From: Aquimarina acroporae | GTDB taxonomy: Bacteria; Bacteroidota; Bacteroidia; Flavobacteriales; Flavobacteriaceae | Assembly (NCBI RefSeq): GCF_023195925.1 | Contig: NZ_JALPRE010000007.1 | Location: 248,001-312,000, forward strand | DNA length: 64,000 bases | Direction of reading: 5' to 3' | Shown here: positions 46,427-55,057 of the stretch, piece by piece | How the letters are laid out: each line of letters begins with the position of its first letter | Numbering within the stretch: the stretch's first letter is position 1 | The notes under the pieces: model-generated | Told to the model about the DNA's origin: nothing | The model's database searches: none | Seen by the model: the letters and a program-made list of their open reading frames with translations, nothing else | Translations under genes and position numbers: made by a program

Positions 46427-47275
46427 ATGAAAACAAAGGTTCTTTTAATGTTTGCCGTGATAAGCTTTTTATCATTCACACAATCGGTAAACGCTCAAAA
46501 AGGTATCAGAATTGGTTACATCGATATGGAGTATATTCTTGAAAATGTACCCGATTATAACGAAGCCTCTGCCGAATTGGAGTCTAAAGTACAAAAATGG
46601 AAGGTAGAGATCGAAGCAGAACTGAAGGAGGTAGATGAAATGAGGAAGGATCTTAATAATGAAAGAGTTTTATTAACAAAAGAATTAATTGAAGAAAGAG
46701 AAGAAGATATACTCTATAAGGAAAAAGAGATTCTAGAATACCAACAAAAACGGTTTGGACCTAATGGAGATTTGTTCCTTCAGAAAAAAAGATTGGTTCA
46801 ACCTGTACAAGATCAAGTTTTTGTTGCAGTTCAGGAAATCGCAAAAAACAAAAGATATGACTTTGTTTTTGATAAATCGGCAGATCTTGTAATGCTGTAT
46901 TCTGCAGATCGATATGACATCAGCGATCAGGTGTTATTACGAATAAACAGAGCATCAAAAAGAAAGCAGCTTAATAGCAAAAGAGAAAAGAAATCTCTTG
47001 AAAGAGCAGAAAAAAGAACAGCTGCACAAGAGAAAGAAGTTACAGATAGAGAAAAAGCGACTTTACAAAGACAATCTGAAAGAGAAAAGTTACTTGCAGA
47101 ACGTAAAGCCGAAAGAGACTCGATAAGAGCGGCAAAAAGAAAAGAATTTGAAGAAAGAAGAGCGAAGTTATTAGAATTGCAAAAGAAGAAAAAAGATTCT
47201 ATTGAAGCTCTAAAAACTCAAAAAGATAAGTTAAAACAAGAAGACGATCAATCCAATAACGGAGATAATAATTAA
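46427..47275 (+). CDS. OmpH/Skp-family periplasmic chaperone with long coiled-coil tail
   Basis: 282 residues, longer than the usual ~170. Signal peptide (cleavage near VNAQK), then IRIGYIDMEYILENVPDYNEA typical of OmpH, and a coiled-coil middle. The extra C-terminal ~100 residues are almost entirely Lys, Arg, Glu and Ser (KREKKSLERAEKRTAAQ, RRAKLLELQKKKKDS), a highly charged helical extension. Probably handles unfolded outer-membrane proteins for BamA, encoded 35 bases upstream. Confidence 0.9.
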   Translation: MKTKVLLMFAVISFLSFTQSVNAQKGIRIGYIDMEYILENVPDYNEASAELESKVQKWKVEIEAELKEVDEMRKDLNNERVLLTKELIEEREEDILYKEKEILEYQQKRFGPNGDLFLQKKRLVQPVQDQVFVAVQEIAKNKRYDFVFDKSADLVMLYSADRYDISDQVLLRINRASKRKQLNSKREKKSLERAEKRTAAQEKEVTDREKATLQRQSEREKLLAERKAERDSIRAAKRKEFEERRAKLLELQKKKKDSIEALKTQKDKLKQEDDQSNNGDNN

Positions 47276-47320
47276 AAAACTAATATTAAATTTATAACAC
47301 CCTTTAATAATTAATTGAAA

Positions 47321-47830
47321 ATGAAACAATTTAGAACATTACTAGTAGCTATTGCAATTACTATGGGAACTTCAGGTTTTGTAAATGCTCAATCTAAAGT
47401 AGCACATATTGCATCGCAAGCATTGGTTGAATCTATGCCAGATTTCAAAGCTGCTAAAAGTGAGATTGAAAAGCTTAACAAGACTTATGACGCTGAGATT
47501 AGAAATATGGTTCTAGAATTGCAAAGCACTATCAAAAGATACTCACAGGAAGCTGAGACGAAAACTGATGAGGAAAACTTAAAAAGACAGCAAGAGATAC
47601 AATCTTCAGAGAAAACAATTAGTGAATACAGACAAAATGCACTAAAAGATCTTCAGAAGAAAGAAATCGAATTAATGAAGCCTATATATGAAAAAGCTCG
47701 TACTTCTATTCAAAAAGTAGCAAGAGCACAAGGGTTTCAATATGTATTAGATTCTACCACTGGTACAGGAGTAATCATGGCTGATGGTAAAGATCTTATG
47801 GCCGATGTAAAGAAAGATTTAGGTATTTAA
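47321..47830 (+). CDS. OmpH/Skp-family periplasmic chaperone
   Basis: 169 residues, the usual length. Signal peptide (MKQFRTLLVAIAITMG; cleavage near VNAQS), then SKVAHIASQALVESMPDFKAAKSEIEKL, the OmpH start, and a coiled-coil middle ending in MADVKKDLGI. A TTG two codons upstream is in frame, but the ATG at 47321 is preferred. Second of two adjacent paralogues after bamA, a common Bacteroidota arrangement. A terminator follows. Confidence 0.93.
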   Translation: MKQFRTLLVAIAITMGTSGFVNAQSKVAHIASQALVESMPDFKAAKSEIEKLNKTYDAEIRNMVLELQSTIKRYSQEAETKTDEENLKRQQEIQSSEKTISEYRQNALKDLQKKEIELMKPIYEKARTSIQKVARAQGFQYVLDSTTGTGVIMADGKDLMADVKKDLGI

Positions 47831-47856
47831 TACAATTACTTTACAACAAAAAAAGC

Positions 47857-47888
47857 AAAGACGGTGAGCAAATCTCATCGTCTTTTTT
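47857..47888 (+). terminator. Terminator after the second ompH gene
   Basis: Imperfect stem AAAGACGGTGAG (47857-47868) and CTCATCGTCTTT (47874-47885) with one mismatch-like G:U pair, loop CAAAT, followed by T-run. It closes the uppS-bamA-ompH operon. Confidence 0.8.
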
Positions 47889-47918
47889 ATTTTTGAAACA
47901 AATTCTGTGTTACCGTAG

Positions 47919-48716
47919 ATGAAAGAACAAAACAAACCTATAGGCATATTCGATTCGGGAGTAGGTGGCTCATCGATTTGGAAAGAAATTATAACACTTC
48001 TTCCATCTGAAGATACTGTTTTCTTGGCCGATAGTAAGTATGCACCTTATGGTAAACGTAGTAAAAAAGAAATTCTGGAGCTTAGCATTAAGAATACAGA
48101 AAAATTACTGGAGTTCGATTGTAAAATTATTGTTGTAGCCTGTAACACAGCCACTACTAATGCTATAAAAGAATTAAGATCATCCTATAATATTCCTTTT
48201 ATAGGTATAGAACCTGCGATCAAACCTGCTGCAATTCATACCAAAACCAACAAAGTAGGAGTACTGGCTACCAAAGGAACGTTATCGAGCGAATTATTTG
48301 CCAAAACCTCTGATTTATACGCGCAAAACATAGAAGTAATCGAAGTGATCGGCACAGGGTTGGTAGAACTTATTGAAGATGGTAAAATTGAATCGACAGA
48401 GATGTATGATCTATTACATTCCTACATACAGCCTTTGATCGAAAAAAACATAGATTACCTTGTTCTGGGATGCACACATTACCCCTACCTTATTCCTATT
48501 TTAAAAAATATTCTCCCCGACAATGTTACTATTATAGATTCAGGAGAAGCTGTTGCAAGACAAACAAAAGCTATACTAACACAACATCAACTCTTAAATC
48601 CAGTATCAGACCGTAGTAGTTATCATAGACTTTATAGCAATGCAACTATCGATACTTTAAAAGAAATTATTAAACCTACACTTTCTAACTATTCTGCAGA
48701 AAAATTAGACTTCTGA
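47919..48716 (+). CDS. murI: Glutamate racemase
   Basis: 265 residues. Makes D-glutamate for peptidoglycan. N-terminus IGIFDSGVGGSSIWKEI; catalytic cysteines in VVACNTATTNA and LGCTHYPYL. Asp and other residues of the active site lie in ADSKYAPYG. Separate from the operon before it by a terminator; a -7-like TATTTTTG (47888-47895) is 23 bases upstream. Its stop is one base from the stop of the convergent response regulator gene. Confidence 0.97.
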   Translation: MKEQNKPIGIFDSGVGGSSIWKEIITLLPSEDTVFLADSKYAPYGKRSKKEILELSIKNTEKLLEFDCKIIVVACNTATTNAIKELRSSYNIPFIGIEPAIKPAAIHTKTNKVGVLATKGTLSSELFAKTSDLYAQNIEVIEVIGTGLVELIEDGKIESTEMYDLLHSYIQPLIEKNIDYLVLGCTHYPYLIPILKNILPDNVTIIDSGEAVARQTKAILTQHQLLNPVSDRSSYHRLYSNATIDTLKEIIKPTLSNYSAEKLDF

Positions 48717-48717
48717 T

Positions 48718-49449
48718 CTATTTAAAATAATCTAGAAGTGCAGCTTTTTTCGAAGAAGACACTGCCAACTCCTTGCCAGAAGAAAGTACAATACTCCCAC
48801 CCTTCCCTTTTCGATATTTTACAATCTTAACCACATTGACCAAGTAACTTTTATGTATTCTGGCAAACCCATGATCATGTAAAGATTCTTCAAAATACTT
48901 TAATGTTTTACTTACCAGTTTCTGCCCTTTCTCTAAATAAATTTTGGTATAGTTATCATCTGCCTCACAATACATGATATTCGAAATCTCAAGAACCTCG
49001 AACCCATCCTGTTGTGGTATGGTAATTTTCCCTTCAACAGAGGTGATTTTAGGTACCAAAACAGCATCCTGAAGCACTGCTTCTTTCTGTTTTATTTGAG
49101 TAACATGGTCTACTGCTTTTATTAGATTATCTATCGCTATCGGCTTTAACAGGTAATAGGTAGCTTGAGCATTTAATGCATCTACAGCGTAATGATCATA
49201 GGCCGTTACAAAAACAATCTCAAAGGTACGATCTGGAACCTGTTCCAAAAAATCAAAAGCATTCCCATAAGGCATTTCAACATCAAGAAATATAACATCT
49301 GGTGTATGGGTTTCAAGCAACGTTAATGTTTCTTGCACACTAGCTGCTTCTCCCAGAATGTTTACCGAAGTGCAATATTTACCAAGATAATTTCTAAGAA
49401 TCGTCCTACTGTTTGCTTCATCATCTACAATGATTGCTGATAAATTCAT
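48718..49449 (-). CDS. LytTR-family response regulator
   Basis: 243 residues. Receiver domain with phosphorylatable Asp56 in DVIFLDVEMP, acidic pair VDDE near 8-11, and the conserved Lys in LLKPIAIDNL. A C-terminal LytTR DNA-binding domain follows (about 135-243; FARIHKSYLVNVVKI). Its start overlaps the stop of the sensor kinase gene by 4 bases, so the pair is translationally coupled. Targets unknown. Confidence 0.95.
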   Translation of the reverse strand: MNLSAIIVDDEANSRTILRNYLGKYCTSVNILGEAASVQETLTLLETHTPDVIFLDVEMPYGNAFDFLEQVPDRTFEIVFVTAYDHYAVDALNAQATYYLLKPIAIDNLIKAVDHVTQIKQKEAVLQDAVLVPKITSVEGKITIPQQDGFEVLEISNIMYCEADDNYTKIYLEKGQKLVSKTLKYFEESLHDHGFARIHKSYLVNVVKIVKYRKGKGGSIVLSSGKELAVSSSKKAALLDYFK

Positions 49450-51653
49450 GTGTCTTTTTTAAGTATTAATGTTACCTGAGTCCCCTCTGCATTTGTATTT
49501 AAGTCTGAAATAAACACATCTACCTTGTCCTTATACATTTCGTTAAGGATAGCAATTCGCTTTTTGATATTGCCCATTCCCTTCGATTTTTGCAGTTTCT
49601 GGTTTTGTGTTTTTAGCTCTTTAGATTTTGTACGCCCGATACCGTCATCGGCAATTATGATTTCAATACTATCAACATTTTTTTTCTTAAAATGAATAGA
49701 CAGCAACCCTTTTTCATTTTTATATCTCAATCCGTGCCAAACAGCATTCTCTACATAAGGTTGAAGCAACATAGGAGGTATCATATACTCCTGAACATCA
49801 ATATCGGGATCAACTTCTATACTATATTCAAATTTGTCCTGAAATCTAAAGTGTTCTAACTGCACATACAATTTCAACAATTCTATTTCTTTTTCTAATG
49901 GAATGAAATCTTCTTCGCTATTCTCTAAAACCGCTCTCATCAATAGTGAAAAATCGGTTAAGTATCGATTTGCGGTTCGCTCATCACTAGTAGCTATAAA
50001 GGTATTTACAGAATTCAACGCATTAAAAATAAAGTGCGGGTTCATTTGCGATCGCAAAGACTTTAGTGCAAGTAAATTGTTGGCATAGCGTTGTTGTTTC
50101 ATATTTCGAAACATTAAATACGCCGCTAACAATAGCAAGGTCGTTAGGCCTATTAGAAAGTAAATAATGATCTGTTGCCTCAAACTTTGCTGATCGGCCA
50201 ATTCTTGCGAGGCAAAAGCCAATTTATATCGAGTTTCATTAAGCTCTCGATCCTTTTCTAAGGTTGTTATACGGTTTGCGCTTTGAGCTAGTTCGCGACT
50301 AAAACGAGCAGCTTGAGAAATTTCCTGTTCTTTCTGTATATAAAGTTTATCTACAATAACTTCATACTCTTCGAAAGCTTCAGACGCCTTTTTTAGTTCG
50401 CCCTTTTCGCGATATACTTCTCCCAATTTCCTGGTAGCGTCTTTTTGAACTATTAGATCGTTTTTTGAGGCGGCCTCTTTTTTACTTTCTTCAAAATAAC
50501 TAATCGCTTCGTCATACTTCTCTTGAGCAGCAAAGGCATTGGCAATTTTGTAGTTCTGCACCTGCGTCGTAATAGCTTTGTCTTCTTCTTGAGGGGCTTC
50601 ACTCTCAACATCATCAATTTCTTCGATATCTTCTAGAGCCTCTTTTCGGAGTTGAATCTCTTTATCATAACTATTACTCTTATTGTAAAAATCTGCCGCT
50701 ACACTTCGCTGTCTCGCCGCAGTTTTTTTATCTTTTCTGTCTGCCAACTGAACCGAGTTATCCAAATACTCTTCGGCAACACTAATATTCCCTTGATTTT
50801 GGAGCACCCCAGCTATTTTTGAATTTAAAGAGATAACCTTATCATCCTGGTTTTTCCTACTACTTATTGCTAAGGCTTTGTTATAGTTTTTTTCGGCCTC
50901 CTCATAATTCTCAAGACCTTTGTTACTATCCCCCAATCCTTCAAAAACCAGTATTCGCTGAGCCGCACTTAACCTGGATTTTTGTAATTGATCAAACGTT
51001 TTAAAAGCTTTTTGATAATTTTTATTCGCCAATTGCGCCTGACCAAGTTTTATTTTAACGTCGGCATTATATTTATTTGAAAGACTAATAAGATAGTTAC
51101 TCTCAGCAAGATCAGGCTGTTTCCAATGTCTGTAAATATCTGCCAGAGTCTCATATAGCTCAGCTTTTTTATCATCTCCAGACGGATCATTTTTCCCAAC
51201 TGCTTCTAAGGCTTTTGTGATGAATTCAATACTTGTTCCTGCATCTTTTTTTAAGGACTCTTTTGCCAACTTTAAATTTTCCTGATAAACAGCCGCTCCT
51301 CTTTTTGATTTGGATAGTGTATTCGATTCAGACTCTCTGGGGTTTTCATGCACCTCAACATCTATACGTTGCCCATCTCTAATCGTATATCGAATCGTTT
51401 CAAAGCTATCGTGCGCGATAATAATCTCATCTCCGATATGAGCTTGTATTTTAAAATCTCCAAAAACATTGGTAGTTACCGTTCCTTTTCCCAAAACGGT
51501 AATCTCCACATTTTTTATGGGTTCTTTGGTATTTTTTTCTTTGACTGAACCCTTTATTGTCATAGGTGCAGTTCGTCGAGCTGCTTCATTAACTTGTCCA
51601 AAGACAAAAAATGGCAACAACAAAAAAACCAATATGTATCCTATTTTATACAT
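49446..51653 (-). CDS. LytS-type sensor histidine kinase with TPR and carboxypeptidase-regulatory-like domain
   Basis: 735 residues from the ATG at 51653 (MYKIGYILVF, a signal peptide; an ATG 15 bases earlier is also in frame). After the signal come a CarboxypepD_reg-like segment (GSVKEKNTKEPIKNVEITVLG, about 30-110), several TPR repeats (about 130-440), one membrane helix (IIYFLIGLTTLLLLAAYLMF) and a His_kinase domain with the phospho-acceptor in NPHFIFN (His540) and ATP-binding VENAVWHG and DDGIG-type motifs. The periplasmic TPR part is likely the sensor. Partner is the LytTR regulator downstream. Confidence 0.92.
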   Translation of the reverse strand: MYKIGYILVFLLLPFFVFGQVNEAARRTAPMTIKGSVKEKNTKEPIKNVEITVLGKGTVTTNVFGDFKIQAHIGDEIIIAHDSFETIRYTIRDGQRIDVEVHENPRESESNTLSKSKRGAAVYQENLKLAKESLKKDAGTSIEFITKALEAVGKNDPSGDDKKAELYETLADIYRHWKQPDLAESNYLISLSNKYNADVKIKLGQAQLANKNYQKAFKTFDQLQKSRLSAAQRILVFEGLGDSNKGLENYEEAEKNYNKALAISSRKNQDDKVISLNSKIAGVLQNQGNISVAEEYLDNSVQLADRKDKKTAARQRSVAADFYNKSNSYDKEIQLRKEALEDIEEIDDVESEAPQEEDKAITTQVQNYKIANAFAAQEKYDEAISYFEESKKEAASKNDLIVQKDATRKLGEVYREKGELKKASEAFEEYEVIVDKLYIQKEQEISQAARFSRELAQSANRITTLEKDRELNETRYKLAFASQELADQQSLRQQIIIYFLIGLTTLLLLAAYLMFRNMKQQRYANNLLALKSLRSQMNPHFIFNALNSVNTFIATSDERTANRYLTDFSLLMRAVLENSEEDFIPLEKEIELLKLYVQLEHFRFQDKFEYSIEVDPDIDVQEYMIPPMLLQPYVENAVWHGLRYKNEKGLLSIHFKKKNVDSIEIIIADDGIGRTKSKELKTQNQKLQKSKGMGNIKKRIAILNEMYKDKVDVFISDLNTNAEGTQVTLILKKDT

Positions 51654-51872
51654 TATATCATTTTTCAACAGGATAAACTTAACCTATTTAACTCGGATAA
51701 TAAAATACCCACAACCCAATAACAGTGGTTTCTGTAGCATTTTAAACATGAAAAGATTGTTTCCCTCATCCAAAAACACAATTCCCTCATTTATAATCGT
51801 GTATTACTCATTATAGATTTTTATGCAAAAAAGTTAGACATAGTTTTACCCTATAATTTTAAAAACAATGCC

Positions 51873-53042
51873 ATGAAAACTTTTTTTGTTTGGACCACAT
51901 TATGCATATGCATTCATTTTTCTTGTAACGCAAATCATCAACAAAATTCTGAGTTGGCGTTACAAAATCAGACACATAAAATATCGACTACCAAAACAGA
52001 CCCTAACACCAGTAACATACAGGTTGCTCTATTATTAGATACAAGTAATAGTATGGATGGACTTATAGAACAAGCTAAGGCGCAACTTTGGGAAATTGTA
52101 AATGAATTATCTTATGCTCGTTGTGGTCGAAATAAAATTAAACTTCAAATCGCATTATATGAATATGGTAATGATGGGTTACCTTCTACAGAAGGATTTA
52201 TTCGGCAAGTATTACCTTTTTCTGAAGACCTCGACGAAATTTCTAAGGAGCTATTTGCTTTAACAACCAATGGTGGTAACGAATTCTGCGGAAAGGTGAT
52301 CAATACCTCTATAAATCAACTAGATTGGAAAAAAAGTAACGATGATCTTAAACTTATCTTTATCGCCGGAAATGAACCTTTTACCCAAGGACCAACCAAT
52401 TATAGAGATGCAGCTACCGATGCCTTAGAAAAAGGAATCACTATCAACACTATTTTCTGTGGAAACTTTAGACAAGGTATAGATACCAAGTGGAAACATG
52501 GAGCAGATTTAACTTATGGAGAATATAGTGCTATCGATCACAACCATCAAACAGTTCACATTGCAACACCTTATGATGACGTAATCCTTCAACTTAATCA
52601 TCAATTAAACGACACTTACATTTATTATGGTAGTCGGGGAGCTCAAAAACGAAGTATGCAGATGGAACAAGACCGTAATGCCAAGTCTTATAGTGAGGCC
52701 AATTCAGTAAGTCGTGCAGTGAGTAAAAGCTCTGGGTTCTATAAAAATGAAAGCTGGGATCTAATTGATGCAGCCAAAGAAGATGACTTTGAACTTGAAG
52801 AAATTGCAGAAGAACAATTACCACAAGAATTAAAAGGAAAATCTAAAGGTGAACTAAAAAAGCATATCGAAGAAAAAAGTGCAAAACGTAAAGAAATACA
52901 ACAAAAAATTCAAGAACTAAATAAAAAAAGAACCACATACATAAAGGAAAACCGAAAAAAAGAAGATAGCAATCTTGAAGCAGCATTGTTAAATGCCATA
53001 AAGAAACAAGGAAAGAAAAAATCCTTTAGCTGGGAAGAATAG
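51873..53042 (+). CDS. VWA-domain lipoprotein with charged C-terminal tail
   Basis: 389 residues. Lipoprotein signal with HFSC (Cys18). A von Willebrand A domain with a complete-looking MIDAS motif DTSNS in LLLDTSNSMDGL (about 54-60). The last ~90 residues are helical and very rich in Lys and Glu (KKHIEEKSAKRKE, KKRTTYIKENRKK). Function unknown; VWA lipoproteins often mediate metal-dependent protein contacts at the envelope. A rhodanese gene follows 71 bases downstream. It lies divergent to the sensor kinase. Confidence 0.88.
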   Translation: MKTFFVWTTLCICIHFSCNANHQQNSELALQNQTHKISTTKTDPNTSNIQVALLLDTSNSMDGLIEQAKAQLWEIVNELSYARCGRNKIKLQIALYEYGNDGLPSTEGFIRQVLPFSEDLDEISKELFALTTNGGNEFCGKVINTSINQLDWKKSNDDLKLIFIAGNEPFTQGPTNYRDAATDALEKGITINTIFCGNFRQGIDTKWKHGADLTYGEYSAIDHNHQTVHIATPYDDVILQLNHQLNDTYIYYGSRGAQKRSMQMEQDRNAKSYSEANSVSRAVSKSSGFYKNESWDLIDAAKEDDFELEEIAEEQLPQELKGKSKGELKKHIEEKSAKRKEIQQKIQELNKKRTTYIKENRKKEDSNLEAALLNAIKKQGKKKSFSWEE

Positions 53043-53113
53043 GAAAACCTGATACTTTAAGTTCCTTTCTCAAACGGAAAGGAACTTTCTTTTAATTTTT
53101 AAAACGTAAGAAT

Positions 53114-53626
53114 ATGAAATCAACTATAAAAACCATCGTACTATTATTTTTACCATTAACCATAATCGCTCAAAAAAAACAACCGCAAACGAAATCTCTT
53201 GTAGACATTGAAGGCTTTGAAAAACTAACTCAAGAAGTAATGGAATATAGAGAAACCCGATTACTTCCTTTGGATCAATTTCTTGAATTTGCAAAAGATG
53301 AGAATACGATTATTTTAGACACTCGTTCAAAATCAGGCTATAAACAAAAGCATATTAAGGGTGCAGTGCATATTAATTTTTCTGATTTCACCGAAAAGAA
53401 ACTGGCGAAAATAATTCCCTCAAAAAATACAAGAATCCTTATTTACTGCAATAATAATATTATTGGTGATACGATCAACTTTGCTACCAAAATGGCTCCG
53501 TTGGCTTTAAATATTCCAACATTTATTAATCTATATGGCTATGGTTATGAAAATGTGTACGAATTATCATCTTTGGTCTTGGTGGAGGACAAAAGGTTAA
53601 TTTTCGAGGGAACTACTATCAAATAG
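53114..53626 (+). CDS. Secreted rhodanese-like protein
   Basis: 170 residues. Signal peptide (cleavage near TIIAQK). A rhodanese fold: NTIILDTRSKSGYKQKHIKGAVHINFS, then the catalytic cysteine in ILIYCNNNI. The active-site loop is longer and atypical compared with CxxGxR rhodaneses, so sulfur transfer is uncertain. Located between the VWA lipoprotein and an Rrf2 regulator; may be periplasmic. Confidence 0.85.
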   Translation: MKSTIKTIVLLFLPLTIIAQKKQPQTKSLVDIEGFEKLTQEVMEYRETRLLPLDQFLEFAKDENTIILDTRSKSGYKQKHIKGAVHINFSDFTEKKLAKIIPSKNTRILIYCNNNIIGDTINFATKMAPLALNIPTFINLYGYGYENVYELSSLVLVEDKRLIFEGTTIK

Positions 53627-53666
53627 GCAAATAGTACTATAGTCTTCTACTCAAACTGTAATAAAA

Positions 53667-53697
53667 TTTGTTCTTTTTAAATTTTTATCTATCTTTG
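53667..53697 (+). promoter_or_regulatory. Bacteroidota-type promoter of the Rrf2 regulator
   Basis: -33 TTTG (53667-53670), 19-base spacer, -7 TATCTTTG (53690-53697): an exact match in both boxes and spacing. The predicted operator begins 3 bases after the -7 box. Confidence 0.8.
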
Positions 53698-53700
53698 TAC

Positions 53701-53719
53701 TGTAATAAAAAATATTACA
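53701..53719 (+). promoter_or_regulatory. Predicted Rrf2 operator, site 1
   Basis: Perfect inverted repeat TGTAATA-AAAAA-TATTACA, 19 bases, located at the expected transcription start of the Rrf2 gene, 8 bases before its ATG at 53728. A half-site TGTAATA also lies at 53657-53663, just upstream of the -33 box. Confidence 0.7.
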
Positions 53720-53727
53720 TTATAAAA

Positions 53728-54138
53728 ATGGTAAAAACCAAATTCTCTATAGCGCTTCATATCATGACCTTATTATCTATTTATAAGGATGAGTGGTTAA
53801 CTTCTGCCTGGATTGCAGCAAGTTTAAATATGAACCCCGTTTTGGTGAGAAAAGAAATTGCTATACTCAAAGAAAATGGTCTTATTGATAGCAAAGAAGG
53901 AAAAAATGGAGGGGTACGCATTCTTAAGGATGCCAAGAACATTAAGTTGTCAGATATTTTTAATAGCGTAAAAGGAGAGGATAACGTTTTATCCTTACTG
54001 AAAAACACTCCAAATCCTGATTGCATTGTTGGAAAGCAAATAAACCAAAATCTAAAGTCATTGCTTAATACTATTGACAAAGCCGTAAGCGATGCACTAG
54101 AAAAACAAACTCTTGAAAATTTTAAAAATCAATTTTGA
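53728..54138 (+). CDS. Rrf2-family transcriptional regulator
   Basis: 136 residues from the ATG at 53728 (MVKTKFSIALHIMTLL); the frame stays open upstream to 53668, but that would include the operator. Winged-helix domain with a typical LTSAWIAASLNMNPVLVRKEIAILKENGLI recognition region and GKNGGVR wing. Only one cysteine (PDC near 110), so iron-sulfur binding by three cysteines is unlikely. It probably represses itself and the two genes after it, whose upstream region holds the same dyad. Confidence 0.92.
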   Translation: MVKTKFSIALHIMTLLSIYKDEWLTSAWIAASLNMNPVLVRKEIAILKENGLIDSKEGKNGGVRILKDAKNIKLSDIFNSVKGEDNVLSLLKNTPNPDCIVGKQINQNLKSLLNTIDKAVSDALEKQTLENFKNQF

Positions 54139-54155
54139 TTTTTTTTACTCAAAAC

Positions 54156-54174
54156 TGTAACAAAAATTATTACA
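54156..54174 (+). promoter_or_regulatory. Predicted Rrf2 operator, site 2
   Basis: TGTAACA-AAAAT-TATTACA, the same 19-base dyad and spacer as site 1 with one mismatch, ending 3 bases before the ATG of the alpha/beta hydrolase at 54178. The recurrence links the regulator with the hydrolase-NmrA pair. Confidence 0.65.
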
Positions 54175-54177
54175 ATA

Positions 54178-55029
54178 ATGAAAACAAAACATAAAACAAT
54201 TAACATAGACGGTATTAATATTTTCTACCGAGAAGCAGGAGAGAAACACCTACCAACGATATTGCTTTTACACGGTTTCCCTTCTTCTTCTCACATGTAC
54301 AGAGAACTCATAGAATTATTAGCAAACCATTATCATCTCATTGCACCAGATTATCCTGGTTTTGGATTAAGTGACACCCCAAGCAAAGATGATTATCAAT
54401 ACAGCTTCGATACTGTTACCCAAACGATAGAAGGCTTTATTAATACCTTACAGCTTTCTTCGTTCTATGTATTTATGCAGGACTATGGAGGGCCAATCGG
54501 TTTCAGAATAACAAGTAAATACCCTGAACGCATCAAAGGATTAATAATTCAAAATGCCAATACTTATTTAGAAGGTTTAGGAGAATGGGCAATGAAAATT
54601 GGTTCCTATCAAAAAAATAATGATCCAGAAGGGTTGCATCAATACAAAAACTACCTAATGTCTGCCGATGGTATTAAAGAACAATATTTATCTGGAACCA
54701 ATAATCCGAACAATATAGATCCCATTTCCTACCTTACAGATACTGCTTTTATCACTAGAGAAGGCAACAATGAGATTCAAACAGAATTGTTCTACAACTA
54801 CGGAGTTAATTTTTCGAAGTACCCAGAATGGCAAGATTACTTACAAAAACACCAACCTCCCACATTGATTGTATGGGGAGAAAACGACAAGTTTTTTAGC
54901 AAATCTGGTGGAGAAGCTTACCTCAATGATCTTAAAAACCCTTCTATACACTTTTTTAACTCCGGACATTTTATGCTTGAAGAGTTTAGCAAAGAAGTAT
55001 CAGAATTAATCATAGAATTTACCAAATAA
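54178..55029 (+). CDS. Alpha/beta hydrolase, haloalkane dehalogenase/epoxide hydrolase type
   Basis: 283 residues. Oxyanion region LLLHGFPSSSHMY (29-41), APDYPGFGLSD, and nucleophile elbow MQDYGGPIG where the nucleophile is Asp102, not Ser. That, and GHFMLEE with the catalytic His near the end, fits dehalogenase- or epoxide-hydrolase-like enzymes. The substrate is unknown. Starts 3 bases after a predicted Rrf2 operator; the NmrA-type reductase follows after 28 bases. Together they suggest detoxification of a reactive small molecule. Confidence 0.88.
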   Translation: MKTKHKTINIDGINIFYREAGEKHLPTILLLHGFPSSSHMYRELIELLANHYHLIAPDYPGFGLSDTPSKDDYQYSFDTVTQTIEGFINTLQLSSFYVFMQDYGGPIGFRITSKYPERIKGLIIQNANTYLEGLGEWAMKIGSYQKNNDPEGLHQYKNYLMSADGIKEQYLSGTNNPNNIDPISYLTDTAFITREGNNEIQTELFYNYGVNFSKYPEWQDYLQKHQPPTLIVWGENDKFFSKSGGEAYLNDLKNPSIHFFNSGHFMLEEFSKEVSELIIEFTK

Positions 55030-55057
55030 CATATATAACATTTAAAAATTTAAAACA

